Below are positions 48,218 to 60,586 of a stretch of 64,000 bases of DNA, piece after piece. The DNA comes from Argopecten irradians (taxonomy: Eukaryota; Mollusca; Bivalvia; Pectinida; Pectinidae): positions 4,336,001 through 4,400,000 of the forward strand of contig NC_091134.1 of the NCBI RefSeq assembly GCF_041381155.1. The letters run 5' to 3'. Position numbers and translations under genes: made by a program. The first letter of the stretch is position 1. Every line of letters begins with the position of its first letter. The notes below the pieces were generated by a model. It saw only the letters and a list, made by a program, of their open reading frames with translations. It searched no databases and was not told where the DNA came from.

Positions 48218-51200
48218 GGGGCAGTATTGAATTAGAACCGTTGTGTTAATGGGCAGTATTGAATTAGAACAGTTGTGTTAATGGGCAGTATTGAATTAGA
48301 ACAGTTGTGTTAATGGGCAGTATTGAATTAGAACAGTTGTGTTAATGGGCAGTATTGAATTAGAACAGTTGTGTTAATGGGCAGTATTGAATTAGAACAG
48401 TTGTGTTAATGGGAAGTATTGAATTAGAACAGTTGTGTTAATGGGCAGTATTGAATTAGAACAGTTGTGTTAATGGGCAGTATTGAATTAGAACAGTTGT
48501 GTTAATGGGCAGTATTGAATTTGAACAGTTGTGTTAATGGGCAGTATTGAATTAAAACCGTTGTGTTAATGGGCAGTATTGAATTAGAACAGTTGTGTTA
48601 ATGGGCAGTATTGAATTAGAACAGTTGTGTTAATGGGCAGTATTGAATTAGAACCGTTGTTTTAATGGGCAGTATTGAATTGGAACCATTATGTTAAAGG
48701 GCAGTATTGAATTTGACCATTATGTTAAAGGGCAGTATTGAATTTGACCATTGTGTTAAAGGGCAGTATTGAATTAGAATCATTATGTTCAAGGTCAGTA
48801 TTGAATTAGAACCATTATGGTAAAGGGCAGTATTGAATTGGAACCAGTATGTTTAAGGGCAGTATTGAATTGGAACCTTTGTGTTAAAGGGCGGTATTGA
48901 ATTTGAACATTGTGTTAAAGAGAAGTATTGAATTTGACCATTGTGTTAAAGGGCAGTATTGAATTGGAACCATTATGTTAAAGGGCAGTATTGAATTAGA
49001 ACCATTGTGTTAAAGGGCAGTATTGAATTAGAACCATTGTGTTAAAGGTCAGTATTGAATTAGAACCATGTATGAATTGGAACCATTATGTTAAAGGGCA
49101 GTATTGAATTTGAAACATTGTGTTAAAGGGCGGTATTGAATTGGAACCATTATGTTAAAGGGTAGTATTGAATTAGAACCATTGTGTTAAAGGGCAGTAT
49201 TGAATTTGAAACATTGTGATAAAGGTCAGCATTAAATTAGGAACCATTATGTTAAAGGGCAGTATTGAATTAGAACCATTGTGTTAAAGGACATTTTTGA
49301 ATTAGAACCATTATGTTAAAGGGCAGGATTGAATTGGAACCTTTGTGTTAAAGGGCAGTATTGAATTGGAACCATTGTGTTAAAGGGCATTATTGAATTA
49401 GAACCATTGTGTTAAAGGGCAGTATTGAATTAGAACCATTATGTTAAAGGGCAGTATTGAATTAGAACCATTATGTTAAAGGGCAGTATTGAATTAGAAC
49501 CATTATGTTAAAGGGCAGTATTGAATTAGAACCATTGTGTTAAAGGGCAGTATTGAATTAGAACCATTGTGTTAAAGGGCAGTATTGAATTAGAACCATT
49601 GTGTTAAAGGGCAGTATTGAATTGGAACCATTATGTTAAAGGGCAGTATTGAATTAGAACCATTGTGTTAAAGGGCAGTATTGAATTAGAACCATTATGT
49701 TAAAGGGCAGTATTGAATTAGAACCATTGTGTTAAAGGGCAGTATTGAATTGGAACCATTGTATTAAAGGGCAGTATTGAATTGGAACCATTATGTTAAA
49801 GGGCAGTATTGAATTAGAACCATTATGTTAAAGGGCAGTATTGAATTGGAACCATTGTGTTAAAGGGCAGTATTGAATTTGAAACATTGTGTTAAAGGGC
49901 AGTATTGAATTGGAACCATTATGTTAAAGGGCAGTATTGAATTAGAACCATTGTTTTAAAGGGCAGTATTGAATTAGAACCCTTGTGTTAAAGGGCAGTA
50001 TTGAATTGGAACCATTATGTTAAAGTGCAGTATTGAATTGAAACCATTATGTTAAAGGGCAGTATTGAATTGGAACTATTGTGTTAAAGGGCAGGATTGA
50101 ATTAAAACTATTGTGTTAAAGGGCAGTATTGAATTGGAACTATTGTGTTAAAGGGCAGTATTGAATTGGAACTATTGTGTTAAAGGGCAGTATTGAATTA
50201 GAACCATTGTGTTAAAGGGCAGTATTGAATTGGAACTATTGTGTTAAAGGGCAGTATTGAATTAGAACCATTGTGTTAAAGGGCAGTATTGAATTAGAAC
50301 CATTATGTTAAAGGGCAGTATTGAATTAAAACCATTATGTTAAAGGGCAGTATTGAATTGGAACCATTGTGTTAAAGGGCAGTATTGAATTAGAACCATT
50401 GTGTTAAAGGGCAGTATTGAATTAGAACCATTGTGTTAAAGGGCAGTATTGAATTAGAACCATTGTGTTAAAGGGCAGTATTGAATTAGAACCATTGTGT
50501 TAAAGGGCAGTATTGAATTGGAACCATTGTGTTAAAGGTCAGTATTGAATTGGAACCATTGTGTTAAAGGGCAGTATTGAATTAGAACCATTATGTTAAA
50601 GGGCAGTATTGAATTAGAACCATTGTGTTAAAGGGCAGTATTGAATTAGAACCATTGTGTTAAAGGTCAGTATTGAATTGGAACCATTATGTTAAAGGGC
50701 AGTATTGAATTAGAACCATTATGTTAAAGGGCAGTATTGAATTAGAACCATTGTGTTAAAGGGCAGTATTGAATTAGAACCATTGTGTTAAAGGGCAGTA
50801 TTGAATTGGAACCATTATGTTAAAGGGCAGTATTGAAAAGGGCAGTATTGAATTTGGAACCATTGTGTTAAAGGGCAGTATTGAATTGGAACCATTGTGT
50901 TAAAGGGCAGTATTGAATTAGAACCATTGTGTTAAAGGGCAGTATTGAATTAGAACCATTGTGTTAAAGGGCAGTATTGAATTGGAACCATTGTGTTAAA
51001 GGGCAGTGAGTATTGAATTGGAACCATTATGTTAAAGGGCAGTATTGAATTAGAACCATTATGTTAAAGGGCAGTATTGAATTGGAACCATTGTGTTAAA
51101 GGGCATTATTGAATTAGAACCATTGTGTTAAAGGGCAGTATTGAATTTGAAACATTGTGTTAAAGGGCAGTATTGAATTGGAACCATTGTGTTAAAGGGC

Positions 51201-54200
51201 AGTATTGAATTAGAACCATTGTTTTAAAGGGCAGTATTGAATTAGAACCATTGTGTTAAAGGGCAGTATTGAATTGGAACCATTATGTTAAAGGGCAGTA
51301 TTGAATTGGAACCATTATGTTAAAGGGCAGTATTGAATTGGAACCATTGTTAAAGGGCAGTATTGAATTGGAACCATTATGTTAAAGGGCAGTATTATTG
51401 AACATTGTTAAAGGGCAGTATTGAATTAGAACCATTGTGTTAAAGGGCAGTATTGAATTTAGAACCATTGTGTTAAAGGGCAGTATTGAATTGAACCATT
51501 GTGTTAAAGGGCAGTATTGAATTGGAACCATTGTGTTAAAGGGAATTGAATTGTTTAAGCAGTATTGAATTAGAACCATTGTGTTAAAGGGCAGGATTGA
51601 ATTAGAACCATTGTGTTAAAGGGCAGTATTGAATTAGAACCATTGTGTTAAAGGGCAGTATTGAATTAGAACCATTGTGTTAAAGGGCAGTATTGAATTG
51701 GAACCATTATGTTAAAGGGCAGTATTGAATTAGAACCATTGTGTTAAAGGGCAGTATTGAATTAGAACCATTGTGTTAAAGGGCAGTATTGAATTAGAAC
51801 CATTGTGTTAAAGGGCAGTATTGAATTAGAACCATTATGTTAAAGGGCAGTATTGAATTGGAACCATTGTGTTAAAGGGCAGTATTGAATTGGAACCATT
51901 ATGTTAAAGGGCAGTATTGAATTAGAACCATTGTGTTAAAGGGCAGTATTGAATTAGAACCATTGTGTTAAAGGGCAGTATTGAATTAGAACCATTGTGT
52001 TAAAGGGCAGTATTGAATTAGAACCATTGTGTTAAAGGGCAGTATTGAATTGGAACCATTGTGTTAAAGGGCAGTATTGAATTAGAACCATTGTGTTAAA
52101 GGGCAGTATTGAATTAGAACCATTATGTTAAAGGGCAGTATTGAATTGGAACCATTGTGTTAAAGGGCAGTATTGAATTAGAACCATTGTGTTAAAGGGC
52201 AGTATTGAATTAGAACCATTGTGTTAAAGGGCAGTATTGAATTAGAACCATTGTGTTAAAGGGCAGTATTGAATTGGAACCATTGTGTTAAAGGGCAGTA
52301 TTGAATTGGAACCATTGTGTTAAAGGGCAGTATTGAATTGGAACCATTATGTTAAAGGGCAGTATTGAATTAGAACCATTGTGTTAAAGGGCAGTATTGA
52401 ATTAGAACCATTGTGTTAAAGGGCAGTATTGAATTTGAAACATTGTGTAAAAGGTCAGTATTGAATTGGAACCATTGTGTTAAAGGTCAGTATTGAATTG
52501 GAACCATTGTGTTAAAGGGCAGGATTGAATTAGAACTATTATGTTAAAGGTCAGTATTGAATTAGAACCATTGTGTTAAAGGGCAGTATTGAATTAGAAC
52601 CATTGTGTTAAAGGGCAGTATTAAATTGGAACCATTATGTTAAAGGGCAGTATTGAATTAGAACCATTATGTTAAAGGGCAGTATTGAATTGAACCATTG
52701 TGTTAAAGGGCAGTATTGAATTAACCATTGTGTTAAAGGGCAGTATTGAATTAGAACCATTGTGTTAAAGGTCAGCATTAAATTGGAACCATTGTGTTAA
52801 AGGGCAGTATTGAATTAGAACCATTGTGTTAAAGGGCAGTATTGAATTAGAACCATTATGTTAAAGGTCAGTATTGAATTGGAACCATTATGTGTTAAAG
52901 GGCAGTATTGAATTAGAACCATTGTGTTAAAGGGCAGTATTGAATTAGAACCATTGTGTTAAAGGGCAGTATTGAATTGGAACCATTATGTTAAAGGGCA
53001 GTATTGAATTAGAACCATTTGTTAAAGGCAGTATTGAATTGGAACCATTGTGTTAAAGGGCAGTATTGAATTGGAACCATTGTGTTAAAGGGCAGTATTG
53101 AATTGAACTTGTTAAGCAATTGTGTAAAGGCAGTATTGAATTGAACCATTGTGTTAAAGGGCAGTATTGAATTAGAACATTTGTTAAAGGCAGTATTGAA
53201 TTGGAACCATTGTGTTAAAGGGCAGTATTGAATTAGAACCATTGTGTTAAAGGGCAGTATTGAATTAGAACCATTGTGTTAAAGGGCAGTATTGAATTGG
53301 AACCATTATGTTAAAGGGCAGTATTGAATTAGAACCATTGTGTTAAAGGGCAGTATTGAATTAGAACCATTGTGTTAAAGGGCAGTATTGAATTGGAACC
53401 ATTGTGTTAAAGGGCAGTATTGAATTAGAACCATTGTGTTAAAGGGCAGTATTGAATTAGAACCATTGTGTTAAAGGGCAGTATTGAATTAGAACCATTG
53501 TGTTAAAGGGCAGTATTGAATTGGAACCATTGTGTTAAAGGGCAGTATTGAATTAGAACCATTGTGTTAAAGGGCAGTATTGAATTGAACCATTGTGTTA
53601 AAGGGCAGTATTGAATTAGAACCATTGTGTTAAAGGGCAGTATTGAATTAGAACCATTGTGTTAAAGGGCAGTATTGAATTGGAACCATTGTGTTAAAGG
53701 GCAGTATTGAATTAGAACCATTGTGTTAAAGGGCAGTATTGAATTAGAACCATTGTGTTAAAGGGCAGTATTGAATTGGAACTATTATGTTAAAGGGCAG
53801 TATTGAATTAGAACCATTGTGTTAAAAGGGCAGTATTGAATTAGAACCATTGTGTTAAAGGGCAGTATTGAATTGGAACCATTGTGTTAAAGGGCAGTAT
53901 TGAATTGGAACCATTGTGTTAAAGGGCAGTATTGAATTAGAACCATTGTGTTAAAGGGCAGTATTGAATTAGAACTATTGTGTTAAAGGGCAGTATTGAA
54001 TTAGAACTATTGTGTTAAAGGGGCAGTATTGAATTGGAACTATTGTGTTAAAGGGCAGTATTGAATTAGAACGATATTGTGTTAAAGGGCAGTATTGAAT
54101 TGGAACTATTGTGTTAAAGGGCAGTATTGAATTGAACCATTGTGTTAAAGGGCAGTATTGAATTGGAACCATTATGTTAAAGGGCAGTATTGAATTGGAA

Positions 54201-55834
54201 CCATTATGTTAAAGGGCAGTATTGAATTGGAACCATTGTGTTAAAGGGCAGTATTGAATTGAACCATTATGTTAAAGGGCAGTATTGAATTGGAACCATT
54301 ATGTTAAAGGGCAGTATTGAATTGGAACCATTGTGTTAAAGGGCGATTGAATTAGAACCATTGTGTTAAAGGGCAGATGAATTGAACCATGTTAAAGGGC
54401 AGTATTGAATTGAACCATTGTGTTAAAGGGCAGTATTGAATTAGAACCATTGTGTTAAAGGGCAGTATTGAATTGGAACATTGTGTTAAAGGTCAGCATT
54501 AAATTGGAACCATTATGTTAAAGGGCAGTATTGAATAAGAACTATTGTGTTAAAGGTCAGTATTGAATTAGAACCATTATGTTAAAGGGCAGTATTGAAT
54601 TGGAACCATTGTGTTAAAGGGCAGTATTGAATTGGAACCATTGTGTTAAAGGGCAGTATTGAATTTGAACCATTGTGTTAAAGGGCAGTATTGAATTGGA
54701 ACCATTGTGTTAAAGGGCAGTATTGAATTAGAACCATTATGTTAAAGGGCAGTATTGAATTAGAACCATTGTGTTAAAGGGCAGTATTGAATTAGAACCA
54801 TTGTGTTAAAGGGCAGTATTGAATTAGAACCATTATGTTAAAGGGCAGTATTGAATTAGAACCATTGTGTTAAAGGGCAGTATTGAATTAGAACCATTGT
54901 GTTAAAGGGCATTATTGAATTAGAACCATTGTGTTAAAGGGCAGTATTGAATTTGAAACATTGTGTTAAAGGGCAGTATTGAATTGGAACCATTGTTTTA
55001 AAGGGCAGTATTGAATTAGAACCATTGTGTTAAAGGGCAGTATTGAATTGGAACCATTGTGTTAAAGGGCAGTATTGAATTGGAACCATTGTGTTAAAGG
55101 GCAGTATTGAATTAGAACTATTGTGTTAAAGGGCAGTATTGAATTAGAACTATTGTGTTAAAGGGCAGTATTGAATTGGAACTATTGTTTTAAAGGGCAG
55201 TATTGAATTGGAACTATTGTGTTAAAGGGCAGTATTGAATTAGAACCATTGTGTTAAAGGGCAGTATTGAATTAGAACTATTGTGTTAAAGGGCAGTATT
55301 GAATTAGAACTATTGTTTTAAAGGGCAGTATTGAATTAGAACCATTGTGTTAAAGGGCAGTATTGAATTAGAACTATTGTGTTAAAGGGCAGTATTGAAT
55401 TAGAACCATTGTGTTAAAGGGCAGTATTGAATTGGAACAATTGTGTTAAAGGGCAGTATTGAATTAGAACCATTGTGTTAAAGGGCAGTATTGAATTGGA
55501 ACCATTGTGTTAAAGGGCAGTATTGAATTGGAACCATTATGTTAAAGGGCAGTATTGAATTAGAACCATTGTGTTAAAGGGCAGGATTGAATTAGAACCA
55601 TTGTGTTAAAGGGCAGGATTGAATTAGAACCATTGTGTTAAAGGGCAGGATTGAATTAGAACTATTGTGTTTAAGGACAGGATTGAATAAGAACTTTTGA
55701 GTTAAAGGGCAGGATTGAATTAGAACCATTGTGTTAAAGGGCAGGATTGAATTAGAACCATTGTGTTAAAGGGCAGGATTGAATTGGAACTATTGTGTTT
55801 AAGGGCAGTATTGAATTGGAACCATTGTGTTTAA
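48218..55834 (+). repeat. 32-bp minisatellite array, ~238 units (7.6 kb)
   Basis: The unit is 'gggcagtattgaattrgaac' then 'cattrtgttaaa', with two common variable sites (A/G after gaatt, A/G in attRtg). Three zones are visible: a uniform block with 'cagttgtgttaatggg' (48218 to about 48665), the long central zone, and an end block with 'caggattgaatt' (about 55575-55780). Truncated units cluster near 51340-51560, 52680-52740, 53010-53190 and 54340-54480. Minus-strand open frames (QYCPLTQWFQFNTAF-type) arise because 3 x 32 bases gives a 32-codon period; they are not genes. Confidence 0.98.
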
Positions 55835-56023
55835 GTATTAAACAAAAGTTACATTAACCAGCCATACCTTTATCTGGAGTTTGTGTAAAATCTCCGATAC
55901 ATTGAACGATTAATTTATTGTACTGTGCTGTATCTGCATAAACCGACCATCATTTCCTTCGGGCCTTTTAAACTATCTCCATGCATGTTGATTATCATGT
56001 GTGCGTTAGTCATCGTCATAATT

Positions 56024-56110
56024 ATGTACGAATACGCCATTTCATTCTGTAGATACGTCACCATTGTGTACGAATACGCCATTTCATTCTGTAGATATGT
56101 CACCATTATG
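56024..56110 (+). repeat. 42-bp tandem duplication
   Basis: The sequence 'tgtacgaatacgccatttca' followed by 'ttctgtagatacgtcaccatt' occurs twice with two differences. Confidence 0.9.
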
Positions 56111-57013
56111 TATTAGAATGAGAAAGTGTCAATATGTTTATAACAAAGCTATTGGATCTCTAAGAATTGAATTTCCCCATCACTCCTCTTTGTTTTTGTA
56201 TCATTTAGACCAATGACACATTGTCATCGTCCGTGGGCAAATAAGATAGTGTCTGCGTTTAAAAATACTTTGTCGAAAGTTAACGCAAAACAAAAATACT
56301 AACAAAAATTTTAGAAAATATTCGTGCTGTTATGTTTTCCCTTCTTTTTACCAGTCTTTGGATGGAAACATGTATTTTCAAGATTGTAAAGACGAATTGG
56401 GGATAAAAAGGAAAGTGGTACATATATATGTAAATTAAAAACTTGAGGAACTGTCCAAGTATATTGTTAGCTTCGCGTTCTGTATCCTTCATGGACAACA
56501 CACTGGTCTCAGGCTAGACCTGAATTAGAATCATAATACAGTGCATGGCATTTGAAGTTACTCGGAGAGATAATTGCAGCAGAGTTCATTATGGAGCTAT
56601 AATTTAGAGCTTCATTCACTTATAAACCATACAATGTTTTCGTCATCATACTCTGATTTTGCAATGACACAGAAATACTAACATTATATGTATAGCTTAG
56701 TCACAGGGAATAAAAGAGAAAGTTAATATTAAACTCTTATGTATCACACTGATATTACTAATAGCATATTATTTATTATTAATAATAATGAATTATTATT
56801 ATAAATGAAGTATATGCCAATATGAAGAAATAAAAAAGTAAAAATTGACAGAAGAACCACTAACATAGTCTATAGAGGTATAAAATTAATGTTAAGTTAT
56901 AAAACTTTAAAAAAAAAACAATTAAATAAATGTGTTTAACCATGTGACTACAACGGATTTGTGACTATAACTTAAAGGAAAGGAGTCAAAGAGAGACAAC
57001 ACAACTGGTAAGG

Positions 57014-57174
57014 TTAGTTACATATGGTACATGTTATGTATACACTAACAGATTCGGAACGTCCCGTAGTTACCACTAGTCTAAGATCGTTCGACAAGCT
57101 GTTCCACGCCTGGGATGCAACATACTTAAAAGATCTTTTCCCATATGTTGAGGTGTTCAACTTTGGAATCTTAA
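57014..57174 (-). pseudogene. LINE reverse-transcriptase ORF, C-terminal end
   Basis: The minus-strand frame KIPKLNTSTYGKRSFKYVAS followed by QAWNSLSNDLR has the signature of the C-terminal end of LINE ORF2 proteins (TxYGxxSF...A...WNSLP-like), and it ends ITCTICN, recalling the terminal CxxC-type motif of several families. The fragment is cut at 57174 by the foldback element, and its continuation is found at 60556-60586. Confidence 0.75.
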
Positions 57175-58062
57175 TAGGCCATGGGCTAGGAGGGTCCCAC
57201 ATGCACCCCCCCCCCAAACCTCCGAACCAATATTTTTCTTAACCCTTATGACCCACTGATTACAAATCAAAATGTTAACATTGCATAAGTTGGGATGAAC
57301 TTCCTGTTATGACGTCATCAAGATGGCCGCCATCTCGAATTTCACTAAAAAATGAAAAATAGTCATAACATTGACATTTTTTCAACCGAAGTAGACAAAA
57401 GAGGTATCAAAATGACCACAATAGAGCAATAAAAACATATCAGGACCAAATAATCAAATATATGTTGTGAATTTTACGCAAGAAGTGAAAAATAGGATTT
57501 TAAGCTCAAAAATGGAAATTTTTCAGCAAATTTTTCATATTTGTCTTCACGCAGCAAAAATGTTTCCCAACAGCAAACTATTATTTCTAATTAGTTTTTT
57601 GTCCACTTATAAATCATTTTAAACAAAAACAAAAAAAAAAAAACAATATTAACATTGTATAAGTTCCGGTAATGACGTCATTAAGATGGCCGCCATCACG
57701 AATTTCACTAAAAATGAAAAATATTCATAACATTGACATTTTTCAACTGAAGTAGACAAATAAGGTATCAAAATGACCACAATAGAACAACAAGTACATA
57801 TCAGGACCAAATAATCCAATATATGTAGCGATTTGTACGTAGGAAATGAAAAAAATAAGAATTTAAGCTCAAAAATGGTAATTTTTCAGCAAATTTTTCA
57901 TATTTGTCTTCACGCAGCAAAAATGTTTCCCAACAACAAATTATTATTCGTAATCAGTTTTTTGGTCTCTTATCAATCAATAAATCAATAAAAACACAAA
58001 CAAAAACAAAAATATATAGAAATGCAAAAGATATACTTTCATTAGTTTTACAAAACATCACC
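57175..58062 (+). repeat. Left inverted arm of the foldback element
   Basis: Two subrepeats begin near 57267 ('aatgttaacattgcataagt') and 57643 ('aatattaacattgtataagt'). Each carries a TGACGTCA followed by 'aagatggccgcc', then 'aggaccaaataat' and 'gctcaaaaatgg' blocks. A C-run at 57206-57215 lies near the tip. Confidence 0.9.
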
Positions 58063-59670
58063 ACGTGCGTATAATGCACATATTCTATTTTTCGAACTCC
58101 AAACCGCTGACGCTGACCAGCGTTTCAAAAATAATTATTACAGCACAACACCTACTGATAGAGTAACAAATATAACCTAAGCCTGTGTTTCCGTTTATAT
58201 CATTTTCCAGAACGTTTGTGTCTTTGAAAATGAGAACATTCATTGTTTGTTTCCTTTGCATAGCATAGACAAAATGTTAGATGGTTACTGCAGTGTGACA
58301 TATTTCTTTCACTGGTTCTAAATGATAACCATTATCATTTTGCGTGCTTTCTCGCCTCACTGCTCCATCCACTGAAGAGACTCGGCATGTCTGGTAGCTG
58401 GTAGTCCAAATCATCAGAATAATCGAGATATCAGTATCAAATTTGTCGAAAGCCAGAGCGTCGTCTTCAATGTCGATGAGCTGATGTGACAATACATTAC
58501 CAGTGTTGTTCTAGCCTGTCATCTTTCATAACCAATCCTTGGCCAGAGTTCATATCAGGAACAACAGGTTCAGAGATGTGGGATCTCCCTCAGATTCTAA
58601 CATATCGTATATGCTGTTTCAGACTTGTTCGGCAGAATGGAAACTACACCAGATCCACATTCTCCGATTTGTGGAATTGGTTCTCCGTAGCCAATAGCTC
58701 CATAATTTGTATGAAGTACCATTCATTAATCTCGTGAACCCTCGTGCGACAATAAATGGTACAGGTGATATCATCGAGGTCATTAATGAGGCCATTAATG
58801 TTAAATGTTTTTCATTGGTCTGACTTTTCCCACTCCCTTGAAGGTGATGGTTTTGTCACATCTGGTGTATGCGTAAAGAGACCATTGAAGACTCTCCAGA
58901 AAAAAAGTTTTGTACAGTGCTTTCCAGACTTGGCAAATAGTGGAACTTCACTGCAGACCTCATTTATGACCTCAAAGAATCCACCTGTGCCATTTATGGT
59001 CACTGAAGGTTCACAAGAATGAGGAATTATGCTTCATACGAATTAAGGAGAAACAGCTCAAACCTTCGCAGAATGTGGATCTGATAGTCTGGAACATCAT
59101 ATACGATATGTGAATCACTAGGTTGGAAACAGGAAGAGCTCCTACATCCATGAAACTGATGTTTCTTATGTTAACTATGGCCATGGACGGTTGACAAGCT
59201 ACAACCACGATGGCAGCCCGGTTATGTAATGTCACATCAGCTCATCAGCTCATCGCCATCGAAGACAAAGAACTAGTGAAAGAAATTTGTGACACTGTTA
59301 AGTAACCATCTGACATTTCCTTACGTTATACACAGGAAATAACACTGGATGTGCTCATTTTAAAAGGCACAAAACGTTTAGGAAAGTGTTATGGTATTTA
59401 CGGAATGACAGAATTACCTCAGTTTTAATTTGATACCATATAACTATTAGTTGGCGTTTTTGCTGTAATAATTAAGTTTAAGACGCTACTAGTGTACAAC
59501 ATTTCGAACATGAAAGTGCCACTTAGATATTCAGCCAACCTAAAATTCAAATTTGTTAAGATAGCAATTTCAATAGCCACTGTTATATTCAGGAAATTCT
59601 AAGACATCAGGAAACTGTAGTGTCGGCGGTTTGGGAAAAATACACAATCATATGCCCTGTATAAGCAAAC
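58063..59670 (-). pseudogene. Broken internal region of the foldback element
   Basis: The interior contains short minus-strand frames (58277-58492, 58812-59003, 59011-59235) of protein-like composition that could be fragments of one decayed protein, for example FFEVINEVCSEVPLFAKSGK and SQLIDIEDDALAFDKF-like text. Overlapping plus-strand frames also exist. I do not recognise a transposase catalytic motif. Confidence 0.3.
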
Positions 59671-60555
59671 GGTGATGTTTTGTAAACCAAATGATGGTAT
59701 AACAATAATTCTCTTTTGCATTTCTATATATTTTGTTGTTGTTTTTACTGATTGACAAGAGATCAAATAACTGATTACGATCAATAATAAATGTTGGGAA
59801 ACATTTTTGCTGCGTGAAGACATGAAAAATTTGCTGAAAAATTACCATTTTTGAGCTTAAAATCTTATTTTTTCCTTTCCTACTTACAAATCGCTACATA
59901 TAATGGATTATTTGGTCCTGTTATGTATTTGTTGTTCTATTGTGGTTATTTTGATACCTCATTTATCTCTTTCAGTTGAAAAATGTCAATGTTTTGAAAT
60001 ATTTTTTTTCATTTTTTTAGTGAAATTCGTGATGGCGGCCATCTTGATGACGTCATAACCGGAACTTACACAATGTTAACATTGGTGGGGTTTTTTTGGT
60101 TGTTTTTTTTTTGTTTAAACTGATTTATTAGTGGACAAAAAACTAATTAGAAATAATAGTTTGCTGTTGGAAAACATTTTTGTTGCGTCAAGCAAAATAT
60201 GAAAAATTTACTAAAAAAAAACCATTTTTGAGCTTAAAATCCTATTTTTTCACTTCTTGCGTAAAATCCACTACATATATTTGATTATTTGGTCCTGATA
60301 TGTTTTTATTGTTCTATTGTGGTCACTTTGATACCTCATTTGTTTAGGTTGAAAAATGTCAATGTTATGACCATTTTTCATTTCTTCGTGAAATTCGAGA
60401 TGGTGGCCATTTTGATGACGTCATAACCGGAAGTTCATCCCAACTTATGCAATGTTAACATTTTGATTTGTGATCAGTGGGTCATAAGGGTTAAGAAAAA
60501 TATTGGTTCGGAGGTTTGGGGGGGTGCATGTGGGACCCTCCTAGCCCATGGCCTA
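59671..60555 (-). repeat. Right inverted arm of the foldback element
   Basis: Inverted copy of the left arm with the same two-subrepeat layout. It has small indels and substitutions relative to the left arm. The outer YY1-like motif is degenerate (ggtggccatttt). Confidence 0.9.
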
Positions 60556-60586
60556 TAACAGTATTATCCTTCCTGAGATTATCAAA
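60556..60586 (-). pseudogene. LINE ORF fragment continuing the piece at 57.0 kb
   Basis: The minus strand reads LFDNLRKDNTV and, after removal of the foldback element with one TAA copy, runs in frame into KIPKLNTSTYG. NLR...V.P..NTSTYG is the usual spacing for this LINE region. Upstream it is cut again by the next element. Confidence 0.7.

Larger units (their letters stand above)
57175..60555 (+). mobile_element. Foldback-type DNA transposon with ~890-bp inverted arms
   Basis: The left arm 57175-58062 and right arm 59671-60555 are inverted copies, from 'taggccatgggctaggaggg' at the tip to 'caaaacatcacc' at the inner edge. TAA flanks both ends (57172-57174, 60556-60558), which fits the TWA duplication of PIF/Harbinger elements, though the arm architecture is foldback-like. 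Each arm is a dimer of about 370-bp subrepeats. The interior (58063-59670) has only broken frames and no transposase motif I recognise, so the element is probably non-autonomous. Confidence 0.85.

Noticed and set aside
51382-54172. Minus-strand open frames with repeated QYCPLTQWF text
   Set aside because: They come from the 32-bp unit read in its three frames. They break at every indel and have no flanking coding sequence.
48218-55834. CRISPR-like regular array
   Set aside because: Units of 32 bp are directly adjacent with no unique spacers, and the context is eukaryotic. It is a minisatellite.
57014-57242. Plus-strand frame over the LINE/arm junction
   Set aside because: It overlaps the LINE C-terminus on the other strand and runs into the transposon tip.
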